64,000 nucleotides of DNA from Desmonostoc vinosum HA7617-LM4 (GTDB lineage: Bacteria > Cyanobacteriota > Cyanobacteriia > Cyanobacteriales > Nostocaceae). Position 1 is the first letter of the stretch, and every line of letters starts with the position of its first letter. Shown one piece after another: positions 35,701 through 44,061 of this stretch. A model generated the notes under the pieces. That model was not told the DNA's origin. It searched no databases and saw nothing but the letters and a program-made list of their open reading frames with translations. The position numbers were made by a program, and so were the translations under genes. Location: contig JAHHHC010000002.1 in NCBI GenBank assembly GCA_019359515.1, forward strand, positions 335,522 to 399,521, in the 5' to 3' direction.

Positions 35701-36149
35701 TTGAAAGGGTTCATGACAGTATCCATTTCTGTTGTTTGCTTAATTGGTGGCTGCTCAAAATTTGGTAGAAACCACAGATAACAAAAAGCCTCTATATGTT
35801 TTCGCACCGACAGCATTGGGTGTCCGGTAGTGTCAGAATCAAAATACTCGACAATTACCTGTAAAGTGCAATTGATTGGTTGGGTTAAAGGTTGTTCTAA
35901 TTTACAAATGTGTTTTCCTAATTGTCCTTGGGTAGAGATTTTCGCTGGTGTAGCAGATTGAAATTGTTTATACGATTTTTGAATTTGTGCTGCTAATTCT
36001 TTAGGTGTGCCTCTCACAGAACAAGTAATGCGCGAAACATGAGGTACATTGCTACCAGAAGCAAAAATTTGAATAGCAGGAAGTTCTAACTCTTGATTTT
36101 CTTTAACATAAAGTTGAAACCGACGTGCAAGCTGAATTTCCACAGGCAT
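32730..36149 (-). CDS. Large Hsp70/actin-fold ATPase-like protein (SrfB-like)
   Basis: The 1139-residue protein has ATPase-clan landmarks in the right order: phosphate-1 loop LDFGTSNSTVTLFD near residue 172, phosphate-2 loop VLVLDIGGGTTDLALIEL near 490 and an adenosine-type motif WLILSGKTCNL near 740. The N-terminal ~165 residues are a separate beta-rich domain, and about 300 C-terminal residues lie beyond the ATPase part and include further beta strands. DnaK's substrate-binding domain is not recognisable. Large Hsp70-like proteins encoded beside a dynamin-like GTPase are known as SrfB in Salmonella-type srfABC clusters; I infer a similar class from size, fold and neighbours. The upstream GTPase gene ends 93 bp away, so the genes are likely co-transcribed. 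Confidence 0.8.
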   Translation of the reverse strand: MPVEIQLARRFQLYVKENQELELPAIQIFASGSNVPHVSRITCSVRGTPKELAAQIQKSYKQFQSATPAKISTQGQLGKHICKLEQPLTQPINCTLQVIVEYFDSDTTGHPMLSVRKHIEAFCYLWFLPNFEQPPIKQTTEMDTVMNPFKLNDDSKQPNEKPRQKFPGWFALDFGTSNSTVTLFDPIEVPIAEILPKEQEKRLRERLVQWLSSPVSVALPDVSIAEWEKFIADICRNLEIQPTQLIEVFEGDNKEQFLEAIRQIELCLGNSERFRRAVSKQLYQIYHEVFRVPTLESQNLIPVVLDIDRRDTEIPSELEVSQLTALQLRMGREARDNRKKAIAQGTSSSLKEIISKFHHSPKRYFGQERDFPIIVDGKEETITANELIQAAWAHLIELTEDYRQRAQRRFSEGDFLTAVVTYPTVAPPVVRKEVKELVEQLGIDDVQTAYDEAVSVAIFFLWREFGGNLNIGIESFKTRCRRDGNKWSQNVLVLDIGGGTTDLALIELTLEDKTPFFADYEDRGLGGRYYKLTPKLLGSSGHLQLGGELITLRIFRLLKVAIADFLLTAITAGDITSEKLEDLINSELNERFLEQSKFKSGSLLKCLDKQNPEGDVAYKDALDTAEKVLPTRWQQAPQRLQTFYSLWDHAEAAKLKLGQQQPPAASPLTFTLTEQQISELLSQTGVKLQIINPHNIHVILDSQQFERAATSAIKEAIGIAKGLMHSRLRSDEHNHNSGTQKVDWLILSGKTCNLDIVQRHIYQEFSKSPYFVWNPERITFVLEFTKLATSAGACYAEKLRRLRFDPEESKGLLRKGANQLEIDVKNLFYYLPCNFKRKTQSNELLPIFKAGQELYQLVPQESVAKVRTTWQGIQLTNIVYRQDYEDGDLRLWGSFDGKSLMEKLGIDEPEFLKNIKIQFEIDQTLQFSVLLCQGNPHYLIDVPGIDVRSAISTALDTLETPTIFTDGNLTWNIAVERPQKDLNDGDIAINVIESATVHQPGAYHLVFEVGSDRKLLQDFHYLQDGQTQPATGLISNPLPPFPQTGQHTFYVYQTDTATNTKKWIRIGALSKPDITTDYPCQYRVSLDDKGILRMHAGEVPYWTSKNPESLKQPGCVFQTQLELQPNEVDKERDPFCGIH

Positions 36150-36167
36150 TTCATATTATCCTTTGTA

Positions 36168-36241
36168 ATGGGGAGTGGGGAATTGGGAGTGGGGAATTGA
36201 ACAGTTACAAATGACAAATGACAAATGATAAGTAACAAATA
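36168..36241. repeat. Short repeat block between the GTPase and Hsp70-like genes
   Basis: GGGGAGTGGGGAATTGGGAG-type units are followed by four ACAAATG heptamers (ACAAATGACAAATG..). It fills the whole gap between the two genes. Confidence 0.7.
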
Positions 36242-36242
36242 A

Positions 36243-38777
36243 CTATTGATAATTAGCAACTTCTACAAGTACCTGCAACCAACTAGGAACTTCTACTTCA
36301 GGAGATGATTCTTGTGCTGATAGGTATCTTAGCAGTGCTTCTTTTTTAGAAAGGTTTTGCAGACTGGGAATAATTTGATCTAAAATGCCTTCTAATTCCG
36401 CATTTACTTGTTGATTAATCTCGCTCACATACTGTACAAGATGTAGACTACCGCTAGTAATTATTTCATCTCGCAGTCGCAGTACTAGCAGTTGATGATT
36501 GGTAGATTTGGGTAAGTTTTGATTTTTTTCTGGTGCCCAGTCAAAAATTTGCCCGATGTGATGTTTTTCATCTTGCAGCGCTAAAGGAAAGATGATTTCT
36601 GGTGCGATCGCTTGCTCATTATGACTCATTTCGGAGATGATTGCTTCTTGCCATTTATTCGGATCACATCCTAAAAATAGTTTGTAGAATAAATCAGCTT
36701 CTTCTACGCCGAATTTGGCTTCGATTTCTTGTTCCATCTGGGGATGGAGAATTGACAGCAAATGATCGCGTTCTTGAGATATCTGATTGGATAATCTGTC
36801 TAACAAGTCCATGACTGCTTGCCGAATGCGATCGCGGGCAAAATCTTCTAGTTCCTGAATGGTTTTTTCAAATGCTGGATAAAAATCATCACTTTTAGTC
36901 GGTAAGGAATTATTGATGCGATTGCCTCGATCAAATAACTTACCCGCTGCGCCTTTAGATTCTGTCAGGGCGATCGCACCATTATTCACTTTATTGAAAA
37001 GTAAAGTCCACTGACTCCAACTCAGGATTCTAAAGGTGAGTTCGTCTTTGATCACATCGCTGACGACAATACCACGTTTGTCTTTTAGTGGTTCTTTACT
37101 TAAGTTTTTCTGAAAGTTTCTATAGGTTTTATCTAAACTTTCAATTGTCGAATTTAGCTCATTAAAAGCAGGGCTGTCTGTTGTTGGTATACCTTGTTGA
37201 TGAATTTCTTCGATGATATTTTTCAAGTTATCTTGTTGTTGACGCACCACATTAGCAGCTCTTTGAGTATCTGCATATAATTGCTTTAATCCATGAGTGG
37301 CTACGTGGGTTTGAATCAATTCTCGCAGTTTGCTAATACCCCCATCTTGAGCAAAGTAACCTAACTGTCTACCCAAATAGCTGCGTGTATTAGACTCTAG
37401 CAATATTTCGCTTAAACGTGCCCATTTCTGTTGCAAACGTTTGGATTGTTCCAGGTAATTAGGATAATCCAAATTAGCCAGAAATTCTGGTGAACCGGCT
37501 TTAACTGTAGTAGAACGTTTGGCTAATTCCGCTAGTCCTAAAAGTGGCGATAGTAATACAATTCGGTCTTTTTGAGTAGTAAATGCTTCTGCACCATCAA
37601 TAATCGTTTGCAAAACTTTAAGTTTTTGGAAAACGGTTGCTTCTTGCAAATCAGGATCAGTGGCATGATCTGTAATTAGCGAGTCAAGTTCTCTTTCGCC
37701 ACCTTCATTATCTAAAGGTAGTTGATCAAAGCGACCCACACCGACGAGAATGAGATCCTTGAGGTTTTGTCCCGGACGTTGCTGCTGCATCATCGTAAAG
37801 ATGCGATTGGCGCGATCGCTTCCGGGAGTTTTGCCATTTAGCAGTACTAGAATCGTCTGTACCTCTGCCAATTCCCGCAATGACAAAAACGTATCCCTAG
37901 CACCAGAATTAGCAGCCCCTAAGCCAGGAAAGTCCAAGAGAGTAAATCTTTGTGCCCCCCCGACATCCCAAATTTCCCGTGATGTCTTCACCTCAATATC
38001 GACACGGCGAATTAAGGGAAAGCTGTTTTGCAACAACTTTGTTGGTAACTTCTGGGGTGAACTCGGCAGTCTAATATGAGCTGGGGGTAAATCTTCAAAA
38101 TTGAGAGCTTGAATCGCTAAAGGCTGTTCAGTTAACTGTAAACCCTCACGAGCTGCGATCGCATCAATCTGGTAACTTTGACCACAGATAGCCTCCCCAT
38201 AAGCATGATAGGCTCGCAGAAACAACACCAGTTCCCTGAGCAAATAACGTAACTCTAAGTTATTGCTACTACTCCATGTTGCTTCACACCAGTTAATAAT
38301 ATCTCTCCCTGTTTTTAGCTGTGCAAACGGTATGGGTGCAAGTCCTGCTGCTGTTGTTCTTCTACCAGCCTCCCCTAGCATGAAATACAAGCACTCGTGT
38401 ACCCCTTCATGAGAAAGATACTCTACAGTAAAACTATCTACTTGAGTTGTGACAAAATCATCCTGCGGTACTATATGAATAGCAGTCACATTACCTGTAG
38501 TAGGGTTTTCACTAATTGGTAAAGCATCTGCATAGCCAATTAAACTACCCAAAAGTAAAGTTTTGCCGCTGCTAAATTCCCCCATAACACCGATTTTGAC
38601 GGGTGAAGTAGCAAATTCTACGGTTTTCTGAGCAGCTTCTCGCAGACGGACAAGACATTCGTCAAGGCTAGCTGGAATCCAATCTTCTAGTTTTGAAGGG
38701 TTCTGAGGCACCGAATCTATTTTCTGGAGGATAAACTCGCCGTAATCTTTAAAACACTCCAGTTTTTCAGGTTCCAT
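36243..38777 (-). CDS. Dynamin-like large GTPase (SrfC-like)
   Basis: The 844-residue protein from the ATG at 38777 has GGGGA upstream; a GTG at 38792 adds five residues. G1 is GEFSSGKTLLLG near residue 66, a G2-type threonine lies in NPTTGNVTAI, and G3 is LLDFPGLGAANSGARD near 280. G4 is weak, VGVGRFDQL near 346 where N/TKxD is usual. Long helical stretches follow (VRQQQDNLKNIIEEI, and FARDRIRQAVMDLLDRLS), as in dynamin stalks, without an obvious membrane segment. It is the first gene of the three-gene set and presumably its nucleotide-driven mechanical part. Function in cyanobacteria is unknown. Confidence 0.8.
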   Translation of the reverse strand: MEPEKLECFKDYGEFILQKIDSVPQNPSKLEDWIPASLDECLVRLREAAQKTVEFATSPVKIGVMGEFSSGKTLLLGSLIGYADALPISENPTTGNVTAIHIVPQDDFVTTQVDSFTVEYLSHEGVHECLYFMLGEAGRRTTAAGLAPIPFAQLKTGRDIINWCEATWSSSNNLELRYLLRELVLFLRAYHAYGEAICGQSYQIDAIAAREGLQLTEQPLAIQALNFEDLPPAHIRLPSSPQKLPTKLLQNSFPLIRRVDIEVKTSREIWDVGGAQRFTLLDFPGLGAANSGARDTFLSLRELAEVQTILVLLNGKTPGSDRANRIFTMMQQQRPGQNLKDLILVGVGRFDQLPLDNEGGERELDSLITDHATDPDLQEATVFQKLKVLQTIIDGAEAFTTQKDRIVLLSPLLGLAELAKRSTTVKAGSPEFLANLDYPNYLEQSKRLQQKWARLSEILLESNTRSYLGRQLGYFAQDGGISKLRELIQTHVATHGLKQLYADTQRAANVVRQQQDNLKNIIEEIHQQGIPTTDSPAFNELNSTIESLDKTYRNFQKNLSKEPLKDKRGIVVSDVIKDELTFRILSWSQWTLLFNKVNNGAIALTESKGAAGKLFDRGNRINNSLPTKSDDFYPAFEKTIQELEDFARDRIRQAVMDLLDRLSNQISQERDHLLSILHPQMEQEIEAKFGVEEADLFYKLFLGCDPNKWQEAIISEMSHNEQAIAPEIIFPLALQDEKHHIGQIFDWAPEKNQNLPKSTNHQLLVLRLRDEIITSGSLHLVQYVSEINQQVNAELEGILDQIIPSLQNLSKKEALLRYLSAQESSPEVEVPSWLQVLVEVANYQ

Positions 38778-39253
38778 AGAATAGTTCCCCACCTAACGTC
38801 AATTTCTGTGAGCTTTATAGCATAAAAAAATGCAATCAACAGCTATCGTTGTAGCGCATTAACATTGTGTTTGACATTTACCTCAATTTATTTGTTATTT
38901 TAGTGTGAGGCTTTTTACTAACCAGCGTTATTTTAAAAATCTTATTTTTATCTGATCAAAAAATAAAAAAGAAATAAATATTTATTTTGTGTTGGGATTT
39001 TTCCTAGATAAAATAATGATTGCAATTAAAAATCCACCAATAATGTTTAACAACCCTAAAGTATCGATGCGACTCTCTATCCATCTATTTTCTTGGCCAA
39101 CTTGGCGTTTTGGCGGTTCGTTTACAAAATGACCCAGATTTCCAGAGTAAATATTTTATCTTCTTCGGATTTCTCTTATTTATTCAAAAGGTGCAGAACT
39201 CTATTAACCAAATTCACAAAATCAGTAAAACAGTAGAGACGAGCGCTACATTA
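38778..39253. other. Divergent intergenic region
   Basis: These 476 bp lie between the GTPase gene and the histidine kinase gene. A frame open from 39110 (TTG) continues into the kinase, but its first 48 residues look non-homologous. AT-rich promoter-like DNA; no repeats recognised. Confidence 0.45.
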
Positions 39254-41959
39254 ATGCATGTCAACGATCACAACTTCGCACAAGCGGTAAATCAAGTCCC
39301 AAAAATTATCGATAGCAACATCGATTTTCGCACGATTGTCGAAAATACAAATAATATTATATTTGCACTAACACGCCAAGGCATATTTTCCTACATCTCT
39401 CCCAATTGGACTGACATCTTAGGACATGAATTGTCAGAAATTATAGGTAAACCTTTCATTCTCTTCATACATCCTCACGATACCTCAATCTGTACAGAAT
39501 ATATCAAAATAGCTTTGACAACAGCTAAAAAACAAGACCCGATTGAATATCGAGTTAAACACAAAGATGGTAGTTGGCGATGGCACACAAGCAATGCATC
39601 TACAATTAAAGACGCCAATGATAGTTTTTTGTATTTAGTTGGTATTTGTCACGACATTACCACCCGCAAACAAGCAGAAGAGAAAATATTAGAACGAGCG
39701 CGTTTAGCTGATTTTCGTGCTGATGTAGACGCTGGTTTGGCACAGAGTAAAACGTTAGAGTGCATGATGCGCTATTGCACTGAAGCTCTAGTTCAGCACA
39801 TCAATGTCGCATTTGCTCGTCTGTGGACATTAAATAAACAGGAAAATGTACTAGAACTGCAAGTCAGTTCTGGTATGTATACTCACATAGATGGCCCTCA
39901 TAGACGAGTGCCAGTTGGTCAATTTAAGATTGGTTTGATAGCCCAAGAAGGCAAGCCTCACCTCACCAACTCCGTAAAAACCGATCCAGGGATAAGTAAT
40001 AAAGAGTGGGCAGAACGTGAGGGTATGGTTGCCTTTGCTGGTTATCCTTTGATTGTGGAAGGCGAAACACTAGGCGTAATCGCGATGTTTTCTCGCCAAG
40101 AACTCACAGAATCTACTTTCAAAGTACTCGCTATTGTGGCTGATGAAATTGCTATTGGCATCAAGCGTAAACAAACCGAGGAAGCATTAGCAAAGAGTGA
40201 AGCGCGTTTTCGCCATCTTGTGGAAACAACTAACGATGGTGTGTGGGAAATAGATCATCAGGGAGTCTACACTTACGTTAGCCAAAAAATCCGGGAAATT
40301 TTGGGATACGAACCACAAGAAGTATTAGGCAAAACCCCCTTCGACTTAATGCCACTAGCAGAAGCAAACCGAGTCAGAGAAATTTTCCGGGTGATGGCTG
40401 ACTCCAAACAGCCTTTAATTAATCTCGAAAACAAAAATCTCCACAAGCACGGGCACTTAGTTATTTTAGAAACTAATGGCGTCCCTTTCTTTGATGCATC
40501 AGGCAATTTTTTGGGTTATCGCGGTGTTGATAGAGACATCACAGAACGCAAACAAGCGGAAGAAGCTTTGCAAGCCTTAGTGGCGGGAACAGCTGCGGTG
40601 ACAGGCGAAGAATTTTTCCCCGCTCTGGTGCGTCATTTAGCAGCTGCTTTGGGAGTTCGTTATGTTGTGTTGGCAGAATGCGTAGCAGAAGATTCCACTA
40701 AAGCGAGAGTCATCTCATTTTGGATAGGCGATCGCCTCACAGAAAACTTCGAGTACAATTTAGCCAACACCCCTTGTGAAGTTGTACTCACAAAAGGCAT
40801 GAGTTGCTACACCAGTGGCGTGCAGCAACTATTTCCCCAAGATGAAGAGTTACGATTGCTAGATGTCGAAAGCTATTTGGGAGCGCCCCTTGTCGATACA
40901 TTCGCCACCCCAATAGGATATCTTTGTGTATTGGATACCAAACCAATATTACAGCCAGAACGAGCCAAAGCGATCATCGCTATTTTTGCAGCACGAGCCG
41001 CAGCAGAACTACAGCGCCAGGGGACAGAAAACGCCCTCCGCAAAAAAGCCCAGCAACTACAAGAGACGCTGCGAGAACTGCAACAAACTCAAGCGCAGCT
41101 GATTCAAACCGAAAAAATGTCCAGTTTAGGACAGCTAGTGGCAGGTATTGCCCATGAAATCAATAATCCCATCAATTTCATCTACGGTAACATCAGCCAC
41201 GCCAGTGCATATATCAAGAGTTTGCTGCACTTGGTAGAACTTTATCAACAGCACTACCATCCACCTGCACCAGAAATTGAAAAAGAAATTCAGGTGATGG
41301 ATTTAGATTTTATCAGCCAAGACTTACCCAAAATCATCAATTCCATGGATATAGGAGCCGAACGAATTCGGCAGATAGTTTTATCTTTACGCAACTTCTC
41401 TCGCACAGACGAAGACGGCATGAAGCCAGCAGATATCCATGATGGTATAAATAATACTCTATTACTGTTACAAAGTCGCCTAAAAAATAAACCAGAATAT
41501 CCAAAAATTCAAATCATCTGCGAGTACGGTGATTTGCCACCAGTCATCTGTCATGCTGGACAGATGAATCAGGTATTTATGAACCTGTTAACAAATGCGA
41601 TCGATGCTTTAGAAGAGGGATTAGGGATTGAGGAAGTGGGAGGGATGAGGGGGATGAGGGAGATGAGGGGGATGAGGGAGAATAATCAATTGCCCATTCC
41701 CACAATTTACATTCGCACCCTCGCTCAAGACAACAGCATAATTATTCGCATTGCCGACAATGGCCCAGGAATAACAGAGGAAGTACATAAGCGCTTATTT
41801 GACCCTTTCTTTACTACAAAATCTGTCGGTAAAGGCACTGGCATGGGATTATCAATTAGCTATCAAATTGTGGTGAAAAATCATCGCGGACAATTCCAGT
41901 GTATTTCTGCACCTGGGGCAGGAGCTGAGTTTGTCATTACTATTCCCCAACAGCAATAG
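39254..41959 (+). CDS. PAS/GAF sensor histidine kinase
   Basis: The ~901-residue soluble sensor kinase starts at the ATG at 39254. Domain order: PAS (FRTIVENTNNIIFALTRQGI) with a PAC tail ending DITTRKQAEE; GAF (~residues 150-310); PAS (FRHLVETTNDGVWEIDHQG) with PAC; a second GAF (~440-600); HisKA with phospho-acceptor His near 634 in LVAGIAHEINNPI; and HATPase with N box NLLTNAIDALEEG, G1 IADNGPGI and G2 GKGTGMGLSIS. Between the N and G1 boxes sits an unusual (MRG/MRE)n stretch encoded by a nine-base repeat. No receiver domain or membrane segment. It lies divergent to the dynamin/Hsp70-like cluster. Confidence 0.9.
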   Translation: MHVNDHNFAQAVNQVPKIIDSNIDFRTIVENTNNIIFALTRQGIFSYISPNWTDILGHELSEIIGKPFILFIHPHDTSICTEYIKIALTTAKKQDPIEYRVKHKDGSWRWHTSNASTIKDANDSFLYLVGICHDITTRKQAEEKILERARLADFRADVDAGLAQSKTLECMMRYCTEALVQHINVAFARLWTLNKQENVLELQVSSGMYTHIDGPHRRVPVGQFKIGLIAQEGKPHLTNSVKTDPGISNKEWAEREGMVAFAGYPLIVEGETLGVIAMFSRQELTESTFKVLAIVADEIAIGIKRKQTEEALAKSEARFRHLVETTNDGVWEIDHQGVYTYVSQKIREILGYEPQEVLGKTPFDLMPLAEANRVREIFRVMADSKQPLINLENKNLHKHGHLVILETNGVPFFDASGNFLGYRGVDRDITERKQAEEALQALVAGTAAVTGEEFFPALVRHLAAALGVRYVVLAECVAEDSTKARVISFWIGDRLTENFEYNLANTPCEVVLTKGMSCYTSGVQQLFPQDEELRLLDVESYLGAPLVDTFATPIGYLCVLDTKPILQPERAKAIIAIFAARAAAELQRQGTENALRKKAQQLQETLRELQQTQAQLIQTEKMSSLGQLVAGIAHEINNPINFIYGNISHASAYIKSLLHLVELYQQHYHPPAPEIEKEIQVMDLDFISQDLPKIINSMDIGAERIRQIVLSLRNFSRTDEDGMKPADIHDGINNTLLLLQSRLKNKPEYPKIQIICEYGDLPPVICHAGQMNQVFMNLLTNAIDALEEGLGIEEVGGMRGMREMRGMRENNQLPIPTIYIRTLAQDNSIIIRIADNGPGITEEVHKRLFDPFFTTKSVGKGTGMGLSISYQIVVKNHRGQFQCISAPGAGAEFVITIPQQQ
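41641..41680. repeat. Nine-base repeat tract inside the kinase ATPase domain
   Basis: Four copies of GATGAGGGG/GATGAGGGA encode MRG and MRE units in frame. It is the same nonamer as at 20227-20280, read in a different frame and strand. Confidence 0.85.
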
Positions 41960-42020
41960 TTGCAATTTTTGGTGTTGCATAATTGCGGGATTATTTGAGA
42001 GTTTGCATCAGTACATGATC

Positions 42021-42207
42021 CCCGCGTCCCCGCGTCTGATACCGTTGGCGAATGTAATACATATTTGTATTTGAAAGTATTATGTAAGCTCAAACCTTCA
42101 ATCTGCGGTTGCAGCTTTTAGTTGTAACACTTTTGTTTATGCGTTTGTAACACTTTCGCCAACAGTATCCGCGTCTCGGTGTCCCCGCGTCTCGGTGTCC
42201 CCGCGTC
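42021..42207. repeat. CCCCGCGT repeat array split by an inserted element
   Basis: CCCCGCGTCCCCGCGTCT ends at 42037 and the array resumes with CGCGTCTCGGTGTCCCCGCG from 42170. The segment between is the separate element at 42038-42169. Confidence 0.75.
42038..42169. mobile_element. 132-bp MITE-like element inside a repeat array
   Basis: Ends GATACCGTTGGCGAA and TTCGCCAACAGTATC are inverted repeats (14 of 15). CGCGTCT stands on both sides, though the tandem array itself could account for that. No coding capacity. Confidence 0.65.
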
Positions 42208-42321
42208 AACCTCAATCATCCCATTATTCAGCAACGCCCAATTTTTTTCTTTTCTATTCCTTTCCCCTATCCCCTGAGCTAAAATCGTCCGCGATAATGT
42301 AATTAGAGAATAGCCAATACT

Positions 42322-42963
42322 ATGACTAGCATATCCCCTATTTCCAAAACAATTCTGACAACTGCTGATGTCGAGGACAGGTTTAATCTTAACCCAAATT
42401 CTGATCCCTCATTTTTCCCAGAGTGGTGTCAGAACTTACCTGAACTCACACCGCAGGAAGTAGAGGCTTTAAACCATTTGCATCAGCGATTTGCGGCTCA
42501 TCGAAGACGTGGCACAATCTCAGAAGGGGCTGTAGATAAGCTTTTGATCTCTCCTCTGTTGGATTTAGCTGGCTTTTACGAACCAGACTTCAACATTCGC
42601 ACAGAGAAATCGGTTCAGTATGAGCTCGAAGGTGATGAGGAGATTTTGCGCGGACGCATCGACACCCTGATTATTCAAGATCAGTTCTGGGTGCTGGTGG
42701 TGGAAGCAAAACGCACGATTATGGTTTCCTTGGCAGTGCCGCAAGCGTTGGCATATATGATGTGCAATCCTAACCCAACGCGATCGCTATATGGTATGGT
42801 CAGCAATGGAGATGAGTTTATTTTTCTCAAAGTCAACGTCATGCCGCAACCTGAGTATGGTTCTTCTCAGCTTTACTCTCTGTTTTTCCCACTGGATAAT
42901 CGAGACTTGCATAAAGTGTTTCGAGTTCTTAAGCAAGTTAAGAATTTGACCGCAACGATTTAG
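42322..42963 (+). CDS. Solitary PD-(D/E)XK nuclease-like protein (HsdR N-terminal type)
   Basis: The 213-residue protein has the core RGRIDTLIIQDQFWVLVVEAKR, an Asp plus E-A-K arrangement typical of PD-(D/E)XK nuclease folds, and GAVDKLLISPLLDLAGFY ahead of it, as in HsdR-type N-terminal domains. No helicase or methylase is nearby, so it is not a restriction enzyme in the usual sense. A similar protein lies at 52130-52780. Cyanobacteria carry many such stand-alone proteins of unknown role. Confidence 0.7.
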   Translation: MTSISPISKTILTTADVEDRFNLNPNSDPSFFPEWCQNLPELTPQEVEALNHLHQRFAAHRRRGTISEGAVDKLLISPLLDLAGFYEPDFNIRTEKSVQYELEGDEEILRGRIDTLIIQDQFWVLVVEAKRTIMVSLAVPQALAYMMCNPNPTRSLYGMVSNGDEFIFLKVNVMPQPEYGSSQLYSLFFPLDNRDLHKVFRVLKQVKNLTATI

Positions 42964-43452
42964 AGACGCAACAAAAAATTCTGTTTAGTCATCATTCTGA
43001 TATATTAATTTCTCTTAATAAAAACCTCGCTGTAAAAATATTGCTATTATTCTCATTTAATTTAGTAATGAGTACCTCAGCATAAATATTTAGACATTTT
43101 TCAACACAACTGAAATCGCTATATTCCTTAGACCTCTTGCAAAAGTCGGATACTCGCCAGAAAATAAATTTTCTGGCTGATAACTCAAGTCGGTTTCAAC
43201 CGACTAATAACAGTATTTTTAGTCCGTTTCAACGGACTTTTGCTATTAGGCTGAGACTTGAGTCTCTGACGGTTCAAGTATTTATGCAAGAAGTCTCTTA
43301 ATTTTAAGAAAGTTTTTGTAACTTTTATATAAAAAAGATCATAATTCTTAAGATAGACAAAACTTATTCCAAGCGATTGATGAAAAGTAGTTTTTAAAAT
43401 GTGGCAATGGTAGTGTTACAGTATCACAAAAACAATCTCTTCTAACAAAGCC
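42964..43452. other. Intergenic region holding a MITE-like element
   Basis: Apart from the element at 43129-43297, this 489-bp region is AT-rich with no gene. It includes the promoter region of the CAAD gene. Confidence 0.5.
43129..43297. mobile_element. MITE-like element related to 10463-10599, with nested hairpins
   Basis: The left end TAGACCTCTTGCAAAAGT matches the 10463 element; the right end TTTATGCAAGAAGTCT matches with two changes. Inside are two tight hairpins, AGTCGGTT-TC-AACCGACT and AGTCCGTT-TC-AACGGACT, held within outer arms ACTCAAGTC/GACTTGAGT. Confidence 0.75.
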
Positions 43453-43896
43453 ATGGAAAGCGAAGTACAACAACCAGAATACGCTAATGTTAGCCCAACG
43501 GATGATATGACAACAATTAAAAATTCCGAAACAGGAAATTTATCAAAGGTGACAAACAATAATCAATTTAATCAACAAGCCTCAGAAATCGGGAGAAAAG
43601 TTTCTGAATTTTCAGAAAAATTACCGGGATACATAGTGAGATTTTACGAAGAATACAAACTACCGATTATTAGCTTTGGCTTACTTGTGGTGTTAGTTAC
43701 TTCACTCAAGATCTTACTAGCGATAGTCGATGCCATTAATGATATCCCCTTAGTCTCTCCAATTTTTCAGCTAATAGGAGTTAGTTACGTCATTTGGTTT
43801 ATTTTCCGCTACTTCCTGAAAGCTTCCACTCGCCAAGAATTAGCTGGAGAAGTTGATTCGATTAAAAAGCAAATTACAGACGACAATATTTCTTGA
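43453..43896 (+). CDS. CAAD-domain thylakoid membrane protein (CurT/CURT1-like)
   Basis: The 147-residue protein has a polar N-terminus (~65 residues), an amphipathic helix (KLPGYIVRFYEEYKLP), two membrane helices (IISFGLLVVLVTSLKILLAI and a second around LIGVSYVIWFIFRYFL) and a C-terminal amphipathic tail (TRQELAGEVDSIKKQI). This is the CAAD domain, shared with plant CURT1 and cyanobacterial CurT, which shape thylakoid membranes. Stand-alone proteins of this type are expected in thylakoids; a role in curvature is inferred from the family. Confidence 0.88.
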   Translation: MESEVQQPEYANVSPTDDMTTIKNSETGNLSKVTNNNQFNQQASEIGRKVSEFSEKLPGYIVRFYEEYKLPIISFGLLVVLVTSLKILLAIVDAINDIPLVSPIFQLIGVSYVIWFIFRYFLKASTRQELAGEVDSIKKQITDDNIS

Positions 43897-44061
43897 ATCG
43901 TCTGGTTAAAGTCGCCTAGTCACTCATGATGAACATTGACTGTTATACCAATTCACGAAAATCCTCATACACATAAATCTTTCGTAGGGGTTTAGCATTG
44001 CTAAACCCCTATCCACGTATTTGTATCTTTAATTAAAGTGAAATGGTATTAATCCTGAAAA

